From the NCBI GenBank assembly GCA_035252155.1, contig DATFDL010000266.1, positions 1-25,789 on the forward strand: DNA of 25,789 nt, in the 5' to 3' direction. This stretch comes from JAICLL01 sp035252155 (lineage in GTDB: Bacteria > Planctomycetota > Planctomycetia > Pirellulales > JAICIG01). The notes beneath the pieces are model-generated. The model was not told where the DNA came from and made no database searches. It saw only the letters and a list, made by a program, of their open reading frames with translations. Position 1 is the first letter of the stretch; each line of letters begins with the position of its first letter. Below are positions 9,084 through 16,715 of this stretch, in pieces. A program made the position numbers and the translations under genes.

Positions 9084-10316
9084 TTAAAACACCAACTGAA
9101 TCCGCCGCAGCCGCTCTTCAGTTTCGCGCATCAGTGCGTCTTCGGCGGCGGCGTCGGCGGCTTCATAGGTGACGCTGAATCGCAAGAACGAGCCCGCATC
9201 GTCCCAGGGCACCGTGCAGATCGATTGCTCGGTGATGAGATACTGACTGGCGGCCTCGGCGGTCTCGAAGACCTGGCCGCCTGCCAAACCCTTGGGCGAA
9301 CGAGTGTAAAGAAAATAGGTGCCCCCCGGCATGCGGCAATCGAACCCGCATCGGCCGAGCACCGCCACCAGCTTTTGCAGCCGGCGGTGGTATTTTTCGC
9401 GCACGCGCCGGGGAATCGCATCGTTGTCCAGCGCCGCCGCGGCCGCCTTTTGGATGGCCATGAACTGACCCGAATCGCTGTTGTCTTTCACGTCGGCAAA
9501 GGCCTGCACGATCCGCTCGTGGCCGCAGACCCATCCCATGCGCCAGCCGATCATGTGAAAACCTTTCGAGAGCGAATGCACCTCGACACCGACTTCTTTG
9601 GCCCCCGGCACTTGCAGAAAGCTGAGCGGCTCGCCGTCGTACGTGAGCAGAATGTGAGCAGCGTCTTGCACTACCACCACGTCGTTCTGGCGAGCGAAAT
9701 CGATCACCCGCTGATAGAATTCGCGTGTTGCCGTCCGGCCGGTCGGGCTGTTCGGATAATTGAGCACCAGCAACTTCGCCCGCCGGCGGACGTCGGGCGG
9801 AATGGAGTCGAGATCGGGGAAAAAGTCGTTTTCGGCCAGCAGCGGCAGTCGGTGTACTTCGCCGCCGTAGTATTTGGTGTGCGTGCCGGCGACCGGATAG
9901 CCCGGCACAGTCATCAGCGTCACATCGCCGGGGTTGATGAATGCCGCCGGCAGCATCGCCAAGGCCGGCTTCGACCCGATCGAGTGGTTCACTTCCTTGG
10001 CCGGATCGAGCCGCACGCCAAACCGCCGCTCTATGAAACGCGCCGCCGCCTCTTTGAAGGCGGCGATGCCGTTGTCGGCATAGCCGCGGTTTTCGGGCTT
10101 GTGGATCTCGGCCACCATGACGGCCCGCACCGCCTCGTCGGCCGGTTCGTCGTTTTCGCCGATGCCGAAATCGATTAGCTTGCGCTCGGGGTGTTCGGCC
10201 AGCGCCTTGCGTTTGGCGCGCTTGATTTTCTCGAACTTATAGATTTCGGTCCCCTTGCCATAGTTGACGCCGCCGATGCGGTCGGCAAAGAGTTTCTGGA
10301 AGTAAGGATCGGACAT
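9084..10316 (-). CDS. dapL: LL-diaminopimelate aminotransferase (DapL)
   Basis: A 410-residue class I/II PLP aminotransferase that converts tetrahydrodipicolinate and glutamate directly to LL-diaminopimelate in lysine and cell-wall precursor synthesis. The N-terminus has the DapL-type opening YFQKLFADRIGGVNYGKGTEIYKFEKI and IDFGIGENDEPAD. Substrate/PLP motifs include NYPNSPTGRTA, VVVQDAAH and SLSKGFHMIGWRMGW, where the lysine forms the Schiff base. The arginine of LRFSV near the C-terminus would bind the alpha-carboxylate. Length is normal for DapL. The DapL route is used by several planctomycetes and chlamydiae, which fits the organism. It lies alone between palindromic repeats and a small hypothetical gene whose reading frame may overlap its start. 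Confidence 0.95.
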   Translation of the reverse strand: MSDPYFQKLFADRIGGVNYGKGTEIYKFEKIKRAKRKALAEHPERKLIDFGIGENDEPADEAVRAVMVAEIHKPENRGYADNGIAAFKEAAARFIERRFGVRLDPAKEVNHSIGSKPALAMLPAAFINPGDVTLMTVPGYPVAGTHTKYYGGEVHRLPLLAENDFFPDLDSIPPDVRRRAKLLVLNYPNSPTGRTATREFYQRVIDFARQNDVVVVQDAAHILLTYDGEPLSFLQVPGAKEVGVEVHSLSKGFHMIGWRMGWVCGHERIVQAFADVKDNSDSGQFMAIQKAAAAALDNDAIPRRVREKYHRRLQKLVAVLGRCGFDCRMPGGTYFLYTRSPKGLAGGQVFETAEAASQYLITEQSICTVPWDDAGSFLRFSVTYEAADAAAEDALMRETEERLRRIQLVF

Positions 10317-10680
10317 GGAGAATAAAGTTGGTTGGTTGCTGATTTTTGATGGGTGACTGGGGCAGAGCCTTGGCGATGCCCGGGCGCGACGGACGGTTGG
10401 CGTCTAATATCGCCAAACCGATAATACTCGTACAGACGATGGTTGCGGTACAACGCGATAGAGCGCAGCAAGCGGCCGAGCGAAGAGAACTCGGCAACGG
10501 CCCCTTCTCGATCTCCTGAAGTTCCTCCTCGGTATACTGTGGCTCGCCGGACAATTCGGCGCCCTTGCAAACCGGTAGAAAATGGCCCAACAACTGCCCC
10601 GTCTCATCGCAGAGCTCAAGCGGGCGACTCAGATCGGGCAACATGCCGCGAAGAGCTTCGTTCACAAGAACTCGAGTCAT
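10237..10680 (-). CDS. Small hypothetical protein, possibly frameshifted
   Basis: The ATG at 10680 has GAGGT about 5 nt upstream. The first 60 or so residues (MTRVLVNEALRGMLPDLSRP, then LELCDETGQLLGHFLPV and YTEEELQEIEKG) resemble short planctomycete proteins with an LELCDxxGxxLGxFxP core, often found beside toxin genes; this resemblance is from memory. After residue 60 the open frame turns Cys-rich and runs 80 bp into dapL, which is unlike the family. A one-base shift would instead give a protein of about 92 residues ending at 10404. A disrupted or sequence-errored gene is therefore possible. No partner toxin is seen. Only the N-terminal half is trustworthy. Confidence 0.4.
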   Translation of the reverse strand: MTRVLVNEALRGMLPDLSRPLELCDETGQLLGHFLPVCKGAELSGEPQYTEEELQEIEKGPLPSSLRSAACCALSRCTATIVCTSIIGLAILDANRPSRPGIAKALPQSPIKNQQPTNFILHVRSLLPETLCRPHRRRQLWQGDRNL

Positions 10681-10795
10681 GTGAGACCTCGGGGGTTCCA
10701 TCGCTTTGGGCACGCCTAAGAACAATTCTAAGCCACATTCGCTCGCGCGGCAATCAAAGGCAACCGCCGTCGGAAAGAACGGAATGAATTCCGTG

Positions 10796-11779
10796 CTACG
10801 AAAAAAACACCTTCTCCGCAGTCTTGCGCAGCAGCCACTCTTTGTCGCCGGGCGAAAGAAAATCGAGCCGCTCGCGGACCAGCGCGATCGAGTCGGCGTA
10901 GGTGTGTCCAGCTTGCACTTGATAGGGGCAATCGGTGGCCCACATCAGCCGCTCGGGTCCAAAGGCATCTAGCAAGCGGCGAACGAGTGGTGCCAGGTCG
11001 AGATAGGGCGCCGTCTTTTTGCCCAGCGCGTAAAAAGCCGAAACCTTGACGTGCGTTCGGCGATGCCGCGCCAACTGGCAGAGATGCTCGACGTCGGTGG
11101 GGCGAATCGCGCCATCGACGCCGATCCTCGCCAAATGATCGATCACCACCGGCGTCTCGGGAAACTTGTCGCAGGCTCGATCGACCGCCTCGAGGGCGTC
11201 GGGATTGATCAGATGGCACATCGCCAGTCCGTCTTCGCCGCCGCAGCGCCACATGGCTCGCATACCGGGTCCATCGAGCCAGCGATCGACGGGCATGTTG
11301 CGCGGATAGATGCGAAAGCCACGCACGCCTTGCCGCGCCAGCCGGCGCATTTCGGCCGCGGGATCGTTCGCCGAGTCGTCGATGACTGCCACGCCCGAAA
11401 ACACGCCGGCGAACCGCCGCATGGTGTCGAGCATGTAGGAATTATCAAACCCGTAGAAGCTCATTTGAATCAGCACGATCCGGGCGACGCCGCAGGGCCG
11501 CGCGTGTTCGAACAATTCTTCGGGCGTGAAGCTGGGCGGCTTCATCTCTTCACGGCGAAAGCCCGCCGCCAGCGGATAGCGCTCCGCGTCGGGCGTCCAG
11601 ACATGCACGTGGGCATCAAGGGCGCCCGTCGCCGGGTCGGCCAGCTTGACGTCGTCGGCTTTCAGCTTCTCTTGAGCATGCGCCGCAGGGCGCTCCAGTG
11701 CGGCGAACCCCGCCGGCAGCAGGCCCGCTCCCAAGAGTTGCAGGCAAGTGCGGCGTGGGACACGCGTACAGTACGGCAT
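10796..11779 (-). CDS. Tat-exported amidohydrolase (amidohydrolase_2 type)
   Basis: A 327-residue TIM-barrel amidohydrolase. The N-terminus has a twin-arginine-like signal (RRTCLQLLGAGLLPAGFAAL) and an AHAQ-type end, so it is probably exported. Metal-site features are DAHVHVW (HxH after strand 1), VVIDHLAR, HVKVSAF and the final Asp in MWATDCPYQ. These suit the amidohydrolase_2 family, which includes lactonases and decarboxylases acting on cyclic or aromatic acids; the substrate cannot be told. I start at ATG 11779 because the signal follows at once; longer upstream frame overlaps the TlpA-like gene. It lies 22 nt downstream of that gene's stop and is likely co-transcribed with it. Confidence 0.85.
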   Translation of the reverse strand: MPYCTRVPRRTCLQLLGAGLLPAGFAALERPAAHAQEKLKADDVKLADPATGALDAHVHVWTPDAERYPLAAGFRREEMKPPSFTPEELFEHARPCGVARIVLIQMSFYGFDNSYMLDTMRRFAGVFSGVAVIDDSANDPAAEMRRLARQGVRGFRIYPRNMPVDRWLDGPGMRAMWRCGGEDGLAMCHLINPDALEAVDRACDKFPETPVVIDHLARIGVDGAIRPTDVEHLCQLARHRRTHVKVSAFYALGKKTAPYLDLAPLVRRLLDAFGPERLMWATDCPYQVQAGHTYADSIALVRERLDFLSPGDKEWLLRKTAEKVFFS

Positions 11780-11801
11780 GTGGCTAGCATAATTAGAAGG
11801 A

Positions 11802-12509
11802 TCACCCGCCGGCGATCGCCGGACCGCCGGCTCGATCATATTCGGCAGCCAAAGCGGCTTCAATGGCTTGACACAAGGCATCGGGCAAGGGATCCGGCTG
11901 ATGCTGGTAGCGCAACCGGCCATCGTTCCAGAACACACGCCCATCGCGGCCGATCACTACGACTGTCGGATTGCCGAAGACGAGCGAGACTACCGTCTCC
12001 GACGCGCCGTAGCCATTGGGCCAGGGGATGTGATAGGTGCGAACAAAATCCTCGACCGTTTCACGGTTGCTTTCGGAAAGCCCGAGAAACACCACCCCTT
12101 GCTTCGCATATTGTTGGTAAGCCTGAACCAGGCCCGGTGCCGCTTCATGGCAGGGCGGTCACCAGTAGGCCCACAGATCGAGCACCACGACTTTGCCACC
12201 TAAGTCCGAAAGCGACGGCGGCGTGCCGTTGATCCAGCCACGAGCGCGCAATTCGGGCAGCGTGCGGCCGACGCGCACGGGGTCGTTGGCCTTTGCCTCG
12301 CGCTCGGCGCGCTCGCGGAAAATGTCGTCGAGCTGGCCGTGCAGCGACCCATTGATCTCGCGCAGCGACTTGATCTTGTCTTTCAGCCGTCGAATCTCGG
12401 CGGCATCGAGCGTCGAGCGGTAATAAAGCAGCACCACGCCCGCGACGAGCAGACCAAGCGCAGCGATAGCGAGGCGGCGCAGCGCGCCGCTTGAGGGTTG
12501 CCTCGACAA
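11802..12509 (-). CDS. Candidate selenoprotein: membrane-anchored TlpA/ResA-like thioredoxin with in-frame TGA (Sec117)
   Basis: Read through one TGA, this is a 235-residue thiol-disulphide oxidoreductase. It has a transmembrane helix at residues 13-30, a coiled coil at about 35-75 and a TlpA/ResA-type thioredoxin domain at about 77-220. The active site reads LWAYW-TGA-PPCHEA, so the TGA (12161-12159) replaces the first Cys of CxxC while the second, Cys120, stays. The cis-Pro region is GNPTVVV (Pro181). Strands and helices are normal on both sides in the same frame. The start is a TTG at 12509 with AGAGGAAAGG 6 nt upstream. A hairpin with a GGUUC loop follows the TGA by 29 nt. Such proteins reduce disulphides outside the cytoplasm, for example apocytochrome c. 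Alternatives are a TGC-to-TGA mutation or sequencing error. The neighbour 22 nt downstream is an exported amidohydrolase; an octahaem gene is divergent. Confidence 0.82.
12119..12135 (-). promoter_or_regulatory. Candidate bacterial SECIS hairpin
   Basis: On the coding (minus) strand GCCT, a GGTTC loop and AGGC make a perfect 4-bp stem, extendable inward by one G-C pair and outward by two G-U pairs. The loop starts 29 nt after the TGA codon at 12161-12159. Known bacterial SECIS elements lie downstream of UGA within the coding region, about 16-37 nt to the apical loop, with a G among the first two loop bases. All three points hold here. The stem is short, so the call rests mainly on its position and on the protein context. 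Confidence 0.55.
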
Positions 12510-12626
12510 GAGCCACCTTTCCTCTGCCCAGGCGCTCCCGCGGGCCGCGCAGATCAAAACTGTTCCTACTCTCCTCCAGTCATGGGTATGGTGCCAAAGG
12601 GCTGCCCGACGGTTACACTGAGACGG

Positions 12627-14531
12627 ATGATCGAACGATTGGCGCTGCTTGCCGTCTTGGCATTCGGCCTGTGGCCACTGATTCGCCAAACGCGGCGGAC
12701 CGACCGCCGTCCGCTCATTCTGGCCGCCGCGCTGACCGCGCTGTTGGCCGCCGAATTCGTCGCCTGGTCGGCCCGCCATCGAGCGACCGAACAATCGCGG
12801 CTCGCGCTGCGCGACGCCCTGCCGCGCCGCGATGAGGCCGGATCATTCACATCCTCCTCGGCGTGCCGCGCCTGCCATCCAGGCGAATACGCCAGTTGGC
12901 ACGCCAGCTACCATCGCCAAATGACGCAGCCAGCGACGCCCGACGCCGTGCAGGCCTCGTTTGATGGGCAGCAGTTCGATCTCGGTCAGACGATGGCCCG
13001 CCTCACGCGCCGCGGCGACGAGATTTGGGTTGAACTTTCCGATTCGTCGGGCGACACGCGCGAGCGACGAGTGGTTATGACCACCGGGGCGCACCACATG
13101 CAGGGCTTTTGGGTCTCGCATGGCACAGGTAATTTGCTCGATCAACTCCCGCTGGTGTGGCTGGTGGACAACACGGGCGAGCCCGGCCGCTGGGTTCCCA
13201 CAGCCGATAGTTTTTTGCAGCCGGCTGGCAGGCATTCCGGCTCGCCCTGGAATGCAAGCTGCATCTTTTGCCACAGCGTTCGCGGCCGACCGCGAATCGA
13301 CCTGAACACCATGACAGCCCAGACGATCGCCGCCGAGCTGGGCATCGCCTGCGAAGCCTGTCACGGTCCCGCGCGCGAACACATCGCGGCCAATCGAGAT
13401 CCGCTCCGCCGTTACCGGGCGCACGCCGCCGCGACCGATGACACCATGGTTCAGCCCGCACGTCTGCCGCCCGAGCGTTCGGCCCAAGTCTGCGGACATT
13501 GTCACAGCGTCGCCAAGTTCACCAGCGACCAGATCGAAGACGACTGGTATCGCTCGGGCAGCGCGTTTCGGCCCGGCGACGATCTCGACGTCACCCGCCT
13601 GACGTTGCTGCCAGGCCGTTTGAACGGCGATGAACTCGCGGCCGCGCGGAAAGAGCATGGGTTGTTTTTGTCGGGCAATTTCTGGCCCGACGGCATGGTG
13701 CGCGTCGCCGGACGCGAATACAACGGCCTGGTCGAGTCGGCCTGCTATCAACAAGGCGGCATGACCTGCCTCTCGTGCCACTCGATGCACCAGAGCGACC
13801 CCAACGATCAGTTGGCCCGCGGCATGCACGGCAACCAGGCGTGTTACCAATGCCATCAATCGTATCGTGACAAGCTGGCCGAACACACGCATCATTCGGC
13901 CGAGTCGGCTGGCAGCCTTTGTTACAACTGCCATATGCCTCATACCACGTATGGTCTCTTCAAGGGCATCCGCAGCCACCAGATCAGCAGCCCTAGCGCC
14001 GCCGCCACGCTGACTACCGGCCGGCCGAACGCCTGCAATCTTTGCCATCTCGATCAGACGCTCGGGTGGACTGCCGAAAACCTGACGCACTGGTACGATC
14101 AGCCGCCGCTCGAACTGGACGAAGACGATCGCCAAGTTGCCGCCGGCATTGTGTGGCTGTTGCGAGGCGACGCGGTCGAGCGGGCCTTGGCGGCCTACGC
14201 GGCCGGCTCGCCCGAGGCCCGGCAAGCCTCGGGCGACGATTGGTCGCCTCCTTTTTTGGCCGAGTTACTGGAAGACGATTACTCGGCAGTCCGGCTGGTC
14301 GCCTGGCGCGCGCTCAGGCGCCTGGGCTGGGCGATCGATTACGACTTTATCGGACGCTCGGAACAACGTTCGGCCGCTCGGCGACGGGTGGTCGAACAGT
14401 GGCGGGCCACGCCCCAAAATCGGCCGGTCAATCAACGGCTGTTGATCGGTCCCAACGGCGAGATTGACCAGGCCGCGCTCGACGAATTGCTAAGCCGCCG
14501 CGACAACGAACCGATTACCATTCAAGAATAG
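12627..14531 (+). CDS. Octahaem c-type cytochrome, right module copy 1
   Basis: A 634-residue cytochrome with two N-terminal hydrophobic stretches (about residues 4-18 and 29-47), so it may be anchored by two helices, unlike its paralogues. Eight CXXCH sites are CRACH (Cys80), CIFCH, CEACH, CGHCH, CLSCH, CYQCH, CYNCH and CNLCH. Shared blocks are MTTGAHHMQ, REYNGLVESACYQQGGM and HMPHTTYGLFKGIRSHQISSP. A HEAT-like tail of about 160 residues follows. It lacks the Gln/Thr-rich linker before MTTGAHHMQ seen in the other two and has DSFLQPAGRHSGSP instead of the ASYLSP segment, so it is the most divergent of the three. The start at ATG 12627 is chosen for its hydrophobic N-terminus; ATG 12582 or 12588 is possible. 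It is head-to-head with the selenoprotein candidate (117 bp apart) and 74 bp upstream of another octahaem gene. Confidence 0.9.
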   Translation: MIERLALLAVLAFGLWPLIRQTRRTDRRPLILAAALTALLAAEFVAWSARHRATEQSRLALRDALPRRDEAGSFTSSSACRACHPGEYASWHASYHRQMTQPATPDAVQASFDGQQFDLGQTMARLTRRGDEIWVELSDSSGDTRERRVVMTTGAHHMQGFWVSHGTGNLLDQLPLVWLVDNTGEPGRWVPTADSFLQPAGRHSGSPWNASCIFCHSVRGRPRIDLNTMTAQTIAAELGIACEACHGPAREHIAANRDPLRRYRAHAAATDDTMVQPARLPPERSAQVCGHCHSVAKFTSDQIEDDWYRSGSAFRPGDDLDVTRLTLLPGRLNGDELAAARKEHGLFLSGNFWPDGMVRVAGREYNGLVESACYQQGGMTCLSCHSMHQSDPNDQLARGMHGNQACYQCHQSYRDKLAEHTHHSAESAGSLCYNCHMPHTTYGLFKGIRSHQISSPSAAATLTTGRPNACNLCHLDQTLGWTAENLTHWYDQPPLELDEDDRQVAAGIVWLLRGDAVERALAAYAAGSPEARQASGDDWSPPFLAELLEDDYSAVRLVAWRALRRLGWAIDYDFIGRSEQRSAARRRVVEQWRATPQNRPVNQRLLIGPNGEIDQAALDELLSRRDNEPITIQE

Positions 14532-14605
14532 CGCCGTTGGCTTGATTGTTAAAACGATCGGACCCGACCGTTGCAAATGGGCCCGCACGGTTTTACGTTA
14601 CATTC

Positions 14606-16537
14606 ATGTCCTCGACCGTTCCGGCACCGAAGAATCGAGCCATTCGCCGCGGGGCGATGGCTCTGGCGGCCCTCGCCCTGCTCGCGGCGGCACTGCTGCT
14701 CACCGAGCGGTTGCGGCGAACCAATGAAGACGTGCAAGCGGAGTCGCGATTGCTCGAAGCGTTGCCCCGACAGACGGCTGAGCGCGGCTTTGTCTCATCG
14801 TCGAAATGCCAGACTTGCCATCCACAGGAATATGCAAGCTGGCACGCCAGCTTTCACCGTCAAATGACGCAAGCCGCCCGGCCCGAGACAGTGCTGGGAC
14901 CGTTCGACGGAGCGACGGTCGAATCCGAAGGGCAACTTCACCGCATGGTGCGCCGCGGCGAAGAGCTGTGGGTTGAAACGTCGCCGACAGAGCAGGCGCA
15001 AGAATCGAGCGATGCGGCGGCTATTGAAACGCCCACCGGCGCGGTCCAGCCGACCGCGCGTCGCGTGGTCATGACGACGGGTGCCCATCATATGCAGCTT
15101 TATTGGGCCGCCAACGGCGCCGGCAATCTGCTCGATGAGCTGCCGCTGGTCTACATCCGCGACGAACCTGGCGGCCTCGGCCAATGGGCGCCCCTGGAGG
15201 CGAGCTATCTCTCGCCCACCCCGCCCGGAATGGGCCTCGATACGCACTGGAATACAAGCTGTATTCTCTGTCATGCCACCGCTGGCAATCCGCGCCGCGA
15301 TCGCGAGAGCGGGTCAACCACCACCCGCGTGGCCGAGCTGGGCATCGCTTGCGAAGCCTGCCACGGCCCCGCCAAAGCCCACGTTGCCCTGCACCAAAAA
15401 CCGGCGGCCGGTCGCGAGCGTGCGGCGCTCGACCGCGCCGAACGTATTGTCAATCCCGAAAAAATCAGCCCCGCCCGATCGGCCCAGGTCTGCGGTTATT
15501 GCCACGCCGTGGCCAGCTTTCTCGACGACCGCCAGGTGGACGATTATTTCATTTCCGGCGGCAGCTTTCGCCCCGGCGACGATCTCAGCCAGTCACGCGT
15601 CACGCTGCTGCCCAGTAAACTTTCCGAGGAACAGTTGGAGGGCATTCGCCACATCAACCCCATCTTCGATGGCAGCTTTTGGTCGGACGGCATGGTGCGC
15701 GTCGCCGGCCGCGAGTACAACGGCCTGCTCGAGTCGACCTGCCACCAGCAAGGCGCAATGATTTGCTTGTCGTGCCATTCGATGCACCACAGCGAGCCGA
15801 ATGATCAGCTCGCGGCCAAGATGGCCGGCAACCAGGCCTGCTATCAGTGCCACCCGTCGTATCGCGAAAACCTGGCGGCCCATTCCCATCATCCGGCCGA
15901 ATCGAGCGGCAGCCTCTGTTACAACTGCCACATGCCGCACACCACCTACGGCTTGTTCAAGGCCATTCGCAGCCACCAGATCAGCAGCCCGAGTGCCGCC
16001 GTGACACTGACCACCGGGCGGCCCAACGCCTGCAACCTTTGTCATCTCGATCAGTCGCTCGCGTGGACCGCCGAGAAGCTGGCCGATTGGTACGGTCAGA
16101 CGTCGCCGGAATTGGACGACGAACAACGGTCGACGTCGGCGGCGTTGGTCTGGCTGCTGCGGGGCAACTCGATCCAGCGGGTGTTGTTGGCCTGGGTGGC
16201 TGGCTGGACGCCCGCAGTCGAGACCTCCGACGGGCGGAGACTCGTGCCCCACCTCGCCCAGTTGCTGACGGATCCCTCGCCTGCCATCCGGCTGGTTGCC
16301 TATCGGTCGATTCGCTCGATCGCCCCGGAATTGGTCGAAAATTACAACTTTGTCTCGCCCGAAGCGGAACAGTTGGCGGTCCAACGCGGCATCCTGGACG
16401 GTTGGCGGCGAGCCGCCAGCGACGAACGTGCGACCGATGAACTACTCTTCATTGCGCCCGACGGCCAGTTGCAAGCCGATAAGATCAATGAATTGCTGCG
16501 CGGCCGCGATCCCGAAGAAGTGCAGGTGAGGGAATGA
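14606..16537 (+). CDS. Octahaem c-type cytochrome, right module copy 2
   Basis: A 643-residue cytochrome with one N-terminal hydrophobic helix (about residues 18-33) and eight CXXCH sites: CQTCH (Cys68), CILCH, CEACH, CGYCH, CLSCH, CYQCH, CYNCH and CNLCH. The shared MTTGAHHMQ, REYNGLLEST and SMHHSEPNDQL blocks and the HEAT-like tail are present. Linker sequences (ASYLSPTPPG, DTHWNTSCILCHA) match the left-module gene at 5602-7482 better than the adjacent copy at 12627, so this is probably the true counterpart. ATG 14606 is chosen as the first good methionine before the basic residues and helix; no clear ribosome site is seen. Haem attachment requires export and reduced CXXCH cysteines. The electron partner is unknown. 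Confidence 0.91.
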   Translation: MSSTVPAPKNRAIRRGAMALAALALLAAALLLTERLRRTNEDVQAESRLLEALPRQTAERGFVSSSKCQTCHPQEYASWHASFHRQMTQAARPETVLGPFDGATVESEGQLHRMVRRGEELWVETSPTEQAQESSDAAAIETPTGAVQPTARRVVMTTGAHHMQLYWAANGAGNLLDELPLVYIRDEPGGLGQWAPLEASYLSPTPPGMGLDTHWNTSCILCHATAGNPRRDRESGSTTTRVAELGIACEACHGPAKAHVALHQKPAAGRERAALDRAERIVNPEKISPARSAQVCGYCHAVASFLDDRQVDDYFISGGSFRPGDDLSQSRVTLLPSKLSEEQLEGIRHINPIFDGSFWSDGMVRVAGREYNGLLESTCHQQGAMICLSCHSMHHSEPNDQLAAKMAGNQACYQCHPSYRENLAAHSHHPAESSGSLCYNCHMPHTTYGLFKAIRSHQISSPSAAVTLTTGRPNACNLCHLDQSLAWTAEKLADWYGQTSPELDDEQRSTSAALVWLLRGNSIQRVLLAWVAGWTPAVETSDGRRLVPHLAQLLTDPSPAIRLVAYRSIRSIAPELVENYNFVSPEAEQLAVQRGILDGWRRAASDERATDELLFIAPDGQLQADKINELLRGRDPEEVQVRE

Positions 16538-16569
16538 GTGGGGAGGTGTGGAGGGTTAACGATTTCCGG

Positions 16570-16698
16570 AGGGTTCAGGGTTCAGGGTTCAGTGACGCGC
16601 AAGCGTAGCGCCGGCCAAAACGCCAGAACAAAAATACTGAACCCTGAACCCTGAACCCTGAACCCTGAACCCTGAACCCTCCGCGAACCCTGAACCCT
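16570..16698. repeat. Heptamer inverted-repeat element, copy 2
   Basis: Three AGGGTTC copies (16570-16590), a spacer of about 48 nt, then six tandem GAACCCT copies (16639-16680) and, after four bases, two more (16685-16698). The spacer shares a gcgccggcc block and an A-rich run with copy 1 at 35-147. The element fills most of the gap between the second octahaem gene and the small membrane protein, and could make a long hairpin ending or attenuating the cytochrome transcript. Confidence 0.8.
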
Positions 16699-16715
16699 CG
16701 CGATGGATCAAGCGC

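Noticed and set aside
8838..10178. A 446-codon plus-strand frame opposite dapL
   Set aside because: The GC-rich codon pattern of dapL creates it; its peptide has no family features, while the minus strand encodes a full DapL.
11802..12161. TlpA-like gene as a simple pseudogene
   Set aside because: Only one codon departs from the family, at the one residue where Sec replaces Cys, and the flanks are intact. It remains the main alternative, though.
12159..12161. TGA reassigned as a sense codon in this organism
   Set aside because: Other clear genes in the window end in TGA at family-normal lengths, for example TPR-A at 2279 and TPR-B at 21951.
12843..14225. A 460-codon minus-strand frame opposite the octahaem gene
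   Set aside because: It is an antisense shadow; all eight CXXCH sites are on the plus strand.
16570..16698. CRISPR array
   Set aside because: The heptamers are contiguous with no unique spacers of uniform size and no cas genes.
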